7,786 nt of DNA from Saprospiraceae bacterium UBA7328 (lineage in GTDB: Bacteria; Bacteroidota; Bacteroidia; Chitinophagales; Saprospiraceae), in the NCBI GenBank assembly GCA_002471345.1, contig DKPS01000154.1:1-7786 (forward strand). Reading direction: 5' to 3'. The translations under genes were made by a program, and so were the position numbers. A model generated the notes under the pieces. That model saw only the letters and a program-made list of their open reading frames with translations. It did not search any database and was not told the DNA's origin. Shown here in pieces: positions 5,638 through 7,786 of the stretch; the stretch's first letter is position 1; each line of letters opens with the position of its first letter.

Positions 5638-5740
5638 AAGGAAGTTATGGAAAGAATAGCAGCATACCTAGCAATAATTACATTGGTTGCTTTGGTTATT
5701 GTTTATGGTATTTTATACTTTGGATTTGACTTCCGTTGAT
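5638..5740 (+). other. tmRNA intervening segment between acceptor and coding pieces
   Basis: These 103 nt separate the CCA end of the acceptor piece from G1 of the coding piece. In known permuted tmRNAs this loop is removed by tRNA-type processing (RNase P makes the 5' end of the coding piece, and other nucleases trim the CCA end). Here it begins with a ribosome-binding sequence and is filled by a 30-codon ORF that stops one base before the coding piece. Confidence 0.8.
5647..5739 (+). CDS. Predicted 30-aa membrane microprotein encoded inside the tmRNA intervening segment
   Basis: The ORF runs from ATG 5647 to TGA 5737-5739. A Shine-Dalgarno AAGGAAG (5638-5644, directly behind the CCA) sits 2 nt before it, close but usable. 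The product starts MERIAAYLAIITLV and continues as one hydrophobic helix to about residue 26 (ALVIVYGILYFGF), with a charged N-terminus (E2, R3) and a DFR end. This is a typical single-pass membrane microprotein, the size of small phage holin or membrane-stress peptides. I do not recognise a homologue. The fit of ORF and ribosome-binding site to the segment, and its coherent hydrophobic composition, argue for a real gene. Translation would be possible from the precursor or from the excised segment. Very short length keeps confidence moderate. Confidence 0.6.
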   Translation: MERIAAYLAIITLVALVIVYGILYFGFDFR

Positions 5741-5909
5741 GGGGCTGACAAGGATTTCGATTGCTAATGAAGGTATTGAAGAGAACGAATTGGGTGATTG
5801 ACTACAATCAACTAAATTAGATGCAAACTTTTTCGCAGCTAATAATTCAGATTATTCCCCAGCGCGGGTTGCTCTAGCGGCATAATTAATCTGTAGGGTT
5901 TGGGGAATC
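5741..5909 (+). ncRNA. ssrA: Permuted tmRNA, coding piece (5' tRNA-like half with tag frame)
   Basis: The piece starts GGGGCTGACAAGGATTTCGA (5741-5760), the conserved tmRNA 5' end with acceptor strand and D-arm-like region. A local stem 5791-5800/5805-5814 with loop ACTA (one mismatch) lies where pseudoknot 1 normally sits. The tag follows from GCA 5823 after TTAGAT. The distance from G1 to the resume codon, 82 nt, is close to the 89 nt of E. coli. An exact 8-bp helix, ATTCCCCA (5854-5861) with TGGGGAAT (5901-5908), encloses the tag end and stop codon and matches the position of helix P5. The 3' end is uncertain: I set it after this helix, but a further hairpin runs to 5931. The permuted order is characteristic of the alphaproteobacterial lineage, and less often of some cyanobacteria and betaproteobacteria. 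Confidence 0.88.
5823..5885 (+). other. tmRNA proteolysis-tag reading frame (20 codons plus TAA)
   Basis: From the resume codon GCA 5823 the frame encodes ANFFAANN-SDYSPARV-ALAA and stops at TAA 5883-5885. With the alanine carried by the tRNA-like part, the full tag is 21 residues. The ALAA end matches the C-terminal degron recognised by ClpXP in bacteria such as E. coli (YALAA). The middle is longer than the roughly 8 to 15 residues common in bacterial tags. The alternating Asn/Ser and the basic Arg are also not the usual acidic composition. Confidence 0.78.
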
Positions 5910-5946
5910 GCCTCGTAACAGAAGATTCCCCGCTACACATTTTTTT
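5902..5946 (+). terminator. Possible terminator or 3'-trailer hairpin of the tmRNA transcript
   Basis: GGGGAATC (5902-5909) and GATTCCCC (5924-5931) form a perfect 8-bp stem with a 14-nt loop. A run of seven T (5940-5946) follows after an 8-nt gap. The gap is longer than in a standard intrinsic terminator, so termination may be partial or the hairpin may serve in 3' processing. Its left arm is the same strand that makes helix P5 with 5854-5861, so the two structures exclude each other. Confidence 0.45.
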
Positions 5947-5956
5947 GGATAGGAAT

Positions 5957-6337
5957 ATGGCAAACAAAGTTCATAAAAGATTGGGGGATGGTAAAATTAA
6001 TACTCCCGATGAAATGATTGAAGATCAAGAAGAAAAATTATGGGAGCAAAATCCAATGGAAGCATTACGTTATGAGAAAATCGAAACAAGGAAGAAACTG
6101 AATTGGATGGCAAGATATGTCTTGTCGATGATTATAGTTATAACTTTTTTGTTTTTAATATGGTTACTATTTTATGGTTCATTGCCAGCCGAGTCGAGAG
6201 ATTTGGTGAATATCATGGTGGGTGCTTATGTGGCCGTCCTTGCTAAGGCAACTGATTATTGGTTCAAGGATAAAGATGATCCAGAACAGAAAGAAGGCGA
6301 AGCTGTAAGTAATGGTGGTAATGATAATACGATTTAA
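5957..6337 (+). CDS. Two-segment membrane protein, holin-like candidate
   Basis: I start at ATG 5957, preceded by GGATAGGA (5947-5954), instead of the in-frame TTG at 5900, which lies within the tmRNA. The 126-aa product has a charged N-terminal half (to about 50). A clear transmembrane helix follows (WMARYVLSMIIVITFLFLIW, 50-69). After a short loop there is a second, less hydrophobic segment (LVNIMVGAYVAVLAKATDYWF, 83-103), then a very acidic tail (KDKDDPEQKEGE). Basic residues before helix 1 and a charged C-terminus suggest a hairpin with both ends in the cytoplasm. Size and layout resemble small phage holins, and the VGAYVAVLAKATDYWF stretch recalls membrane proteins of marine T4-like phages. 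A lysis role alongside the SleB-type hydrolase is inference. I do not recognise the family firmly. Confidence 0.72.
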   Translation: MANKVHKRLGDGKINTPDEMIEDQEEKLWEQNPMEALRYEKIETRKKLNWMARYVLSMIIVITFLFLIWLLFYGSLPAESRDLVNIMVGAYVAVLAKATDYWFKDKDDPEQKEGEAVSNGGNDNTI

Positions 6338-6338
6338 C

Positions 6339-6367
6339 TTGACAATGGAACTATAATATGGTAGAAT
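6339..6367 (+). promoter_or_regulatory. Possible sigma70-type promoter overlapping the gp33 start
   Basis: TTGACA (6339-6344) and TAGAAT (6362-6367) have the same 17-bp spacer and CTTGACAA core as three other promoters here. The -10 box lies inside the gp33 gene, five codons in at most, so transcripts would begin near 6374. That is just ahead of the in-frame ATG at 6376. They would serve gp59 and gp32, or a leaderless shorter gp33. Confidence 0.45.
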
Positions 6368-6588
6368 TACTTAATATGTTTACTTCTGAACGATATAATG
6401 ATGAAATCAATAAAATTGTTGATACGACTAAGATGAGTTTCCTTGATGCTATAATGTATCATGCTGATGAAAATGGTCTTGAGTCGGAAACAGTAGCTGG
6501 TTTAATTAATATCAAAACTAAAAACAAACTAAGGGAAGAAGCGGAAGCATTAAATTTTATGCCTAAGACATCCAAACTTCCCATATGA
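6358..6588 (+). CDS. 33: gp33, late promoter transcription coactivator
   Basis: The 76-aa product matches the conserved core of T4 gp33: KMSFLDAIMYHADENGLESE (25-44), then VAGLINIKTKNKLREEAEALN and a LPI end. In T4, gp33 bridges host RNA polymerase (via the beta flap) and the gp45 sliding clamp, and works with gp55 to activate late promoters of the TATAAATA type. This protein is shorter than T4 gp33 (112 aa) because it lacks most of the N-terminal extension, as in marine relatives. The start at ATG 6358 has a weak ribosome-binding site (TGGAA at 6346-6350). An alternative start is ATG 6376 (M7). Its stop overlaps the gp59 start (ATGA), and the order 33-59-32 is that of T4, which strongly supports the call. 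Confidence 0.85.
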   Translation: MVELLNMFTSERYNDEINKIVDTTKMSFLDAIMYHADENGLESETVAGLINIKTKNKLREEAEALNFMPKTSKLPI

Positions 6589-7199
6589 TACCAAAAGTGC
6601 GACCCTTTGAAGTGTACCAAAAATACTTATCGTTGAAACAGCACTTCAACAAAACGAACTATGATTACTTTAAGTTCAACGGTAAGGTACGAGCAAATGA
6701 ATCTTCTTTCGATAAGAGAAGAGATAAGCATCATTTTGTTCGTTTATCAAAAATTTATAAAGAAGAAGACCTTACAAAATTTCTTGTTTCCAATTTTGTG
6801 AAAACAAAAGATTTGTGGGTAGGTAATGTAACCTCACCAGAAGGTAGAGAAAATTACATTGCTTGGAAGGCGAGGATACAAAGTCTTCCTTATGTATTTG
6901 AAAATGAGATTGGTTCTTTGTTTGAAGAAAACGAGAGTTTCAATTCCATTTTTGATGTAGTGGATGGTCAACATCCACCTATGCTTCATCATGTATTTGG
7001 TGAAGATGTGTCAGTAGAATCCTTTATTATTCTGGATTCGATACTGAACTTTTCCTCAACGTTCAATGAGAAGATTGAGGAATCGGTCATTTGGCCGGAA
7101 CTATATAGTATGGTTAATAATTATGCTCCTTTTTTGAATTTGAATAAGCAGAAATACGTTGACATACTGAAAAAACAAGTAGATTTATATTATGTGTAA
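6585..7199 (+). CDS. 59: gp59, helicase loader / DNA helicase assembly protein
   Basis: The 204-aa product aligns by eye with T4 gp59 (217 aa). An N-terminal FEVYQKYLSLKQHFNKTNYD (8-27) precedes FDKRRDKHHFVRLSKIYKEE, the counterpart of the T4 KRRDKYFFQKLSEKYK region. Then come FLVSNFVKTKDLWVGNV and a C-terminal FETFILLDS-like ESFIILDSILNF. gp59 binds forked DNA, recruits gp41 helicase onto gp32-coated lagging strands, and blocks polymerase until loading is done. It is all-helical in T4, and the predicted sequence agrees. The gene starts within the last codons of gp33 (ATGA overlap) and lies 29 nt ahead of gp32, its binding partner. Confidence 0.9.
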   Translation: MIPKVRPFEVYQKYLSLKQHFNKTNYDYFKFNGKVRANESSFDKRRDKHHFVRLSKIYKEEDLTKFLVSNFVKTKDLWVGNVTSPEGRENYIAWKARIQSLPYVFENEIGSLFEENESFNSIFDVVDGQHPPMLHHVFGEDVSVESFIILDSILNFSSTFNEKIEESVIWPELYSMVNNYAPFLNLNKQKYVDILKKQVDLYYV

Positions 7200-7223
7200 A
7201 GTGGATAACCAGAAACACGGAGA
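7194..7223 (+). promoter_or_regulatory. gp32 leader: ribosome-binding site with a small adjacent hairpin
   Basis: GGAGA at 7219-7223 is the ribosome-binding site of gp32. Just upstream, GTGT (7194-7197) can pair with ACAC (7215-7218), and inside it TGG (7202-7204) with CCA (7209-7211) around ATAA. In T4, gp32 represses its own translation by binding a structured then unstructured leader. This short element could play a comparable role, but the pairing is weak. Confidence 0.3.
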
Positions 7224-7228
7224 ATAAG

Positions 7229-7786
7229 ATGGCAAGTTCATTTGCATCACTCAAGAAGAATCGGTCGGCCGATTTAGAAAGACTCAATCAATCGATTGAG
7301 AAAATCAACAACCCCAAAAACAATTTCAGTCGTGAAGATGAAAGATTCTGGAAAGCAGAATTGGATAAATCTGGAAGCGGTTATGCTGTAATTCGTTTTC
7401 TCCCATCACCAGAAAATGAAGATATGCCTTATGTGCGTGTTTTCAATCATGGGTTTCAAGGCCCAGGCGGATGGTATATCGAAAATTCCTTGACAACTAT
7501 CGGTCAGAAAGATCCATTGGCGGAGTATAACTCTACACTTTGGAACTCAGGTATCGAAGCGAACAAAGAGATCGCTCGTAAACAAAAGAGAAGGCTGACT
7601 TACTTCTCCAACATTTATGTAGTAGAGGACAAAGCGAATCCTCAAAACGAAGGTAAGGTTTTCCTTTTCCGTTATGGAAAGAAAATCTTTGACATGATTA
7701 GTTCAATGGCTAATCCAGAATTTGAAGATGAGACACAAGTAGATGTTTTCAATCTTTGGGATGGTGCGAACTTCAAGTTGAAGATT
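7229..7786 (+). CDS. 32: gp32, single-stranded DNA-binding protein (partial, N-terminal 186 aa)
   Basis: The gene runs off the right edge with 186 codons visible. It follows T4 gp32 throughout. The N-terminal SLKKNRSADLERLNQSI (7-23) corresponds to the basic cooperativity domain. Next come WKAELDKSGSGYAVIRFLPS (41-60), VRVFNHGF, then RRLTYFSNIYVVEDKANPQN (121-140), EGKVFLFRYGKKIFDMI, and LWDGANFKLKI, all counterparts of the T4 OB-fold core. gp32 coats single-stranded DNA at replication forks and recombination intermediates and binds gp59. In T4, zinc is held by His64, Cys77, Cys87 and Cys90. Here H74 remains, but the region after it reads WYIENSLTTIGQKDPL and the visible protein contains no cysteine at all. 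The acidic C-terminal tail is outside the window. Confidence 0.92.
   Translation, partial: MASSFASLKKNRSADLERLNQSIEKINNPKNNFSREDERFWKAELDKSGSGYAVIRFLPSPENEDMPYVRVFNHGFQGPGGWYIENSLTTIGQKDPLAEYNSTLWNSGIEANKEIARKQKRRLTYFSNIYVVEDKANPQNEGKVFLFRYGKKIFDMISSMANPEFEDETQVDVFNLWDGANFKLKI

Noticed and set aside
5578..5801. Helix between 5579-5590 (acceptor piece) and 5790-5801 (coding piece) as tmRNA P2
   Set aside because: Eleven of twelve positions pair, but three are G-U and the coding strand also forms a local stem there. I cannot tell it from chance without relatives.
5900..5956. Upstream TTG start extending the membrane protein by 19 residues
   Set aside because: It lies in the tmRNA hairpin region and has no ribosome-binding site. 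ATG 5957 follows an AGGA sequence and gives a natural N-terminus.
7159..7191. TTGACA inside gp59 as a gp32 promoter
   Set aside because: No acceptable -10 box is found at 16-18 bp. The nearest TATATT is 21 bp away.

Overview
This AT-rich window appears to be part of the genome of a T4-like (Tevenvirinae-related) marine-type myovirus. Its right end carries the T4-order block gp33, gp59, gp32 (late-transcription coactivator, helicase loader, single-strand DNA-binding protein). The left end carries the tail of a B12-dependent class II ribonucleotide reductase and a RuvC-like resolvase. A DUF6433-type protein, typical of T4-like phages of marine bacteria, lies between. All genes run on the + strand, with gaps of a few bases or ATGA-type overlaps. 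I see no integrase, transposon, CRISPR array or host housekeeping gene.

Layout: 1-440 holds the class II RNR C-terminus and a 55-aa zinc-ribbon protein that overlaps the next gene. 424-1190 holds the RuvC-like resolvase and a small hypothetical. A promoter at 1199-1227 begins a block with a GT4-type glycosyltransferase, a basic hypothetical and the DUF6433 protein (1256-3382). A T4-type late promoter (TATAAATA, 3388-3395) precedes a secreted SleB-type cell-wall hydrolase (3472-4101). A consensus promoter lying within an 11-bp inverted repeat (4119-4165) precedes a small secreted cysteine-containing protein. Then come an FmdB-type zinc ribbon and a RecB-family PD-(D/E)XK nuclease (4557-5522).

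The most interesting part is 5519-5956, where there is no large gene. It holds a circularly permuted, two-piece tmRNA gene. The acceptor piece (T arm and CCA end at 5610-5637) comes first, then a 103-nt intervening segment, then the coding piece beginning GGGGCTG at 5741. The two acceptor-stem strands are fully complementary and contain the G3-U70 alanine identity pair. The coding piece carries a tag reading frame that ends ALAA-stop. The intervening segment, which should be cut out during maturation, is almost exactly filled by a 30-codon ORF for a hydrophobic one-pass membrane microprotein with its own Shine-Dalgarno sequence.

The right end (5957-7786) holds a two-segment membrane protein, gp33, gp59 and the first 186 residues of gp32. 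This gp32 has lost the cysteines that bind zinc in T4. The permuted tmRNA architecture is best known in Alphaproteobacteria, so an alphaproteobacterial host (for example an AT-rich marine one) is a reasonable inference, not a proof. Four promoters share a CTTGACAA -35 core and an exact 17-bp spacer. Together with two TATAAATA late promoters, they suggest early host-type transcription and late gp33-dependent transcription.
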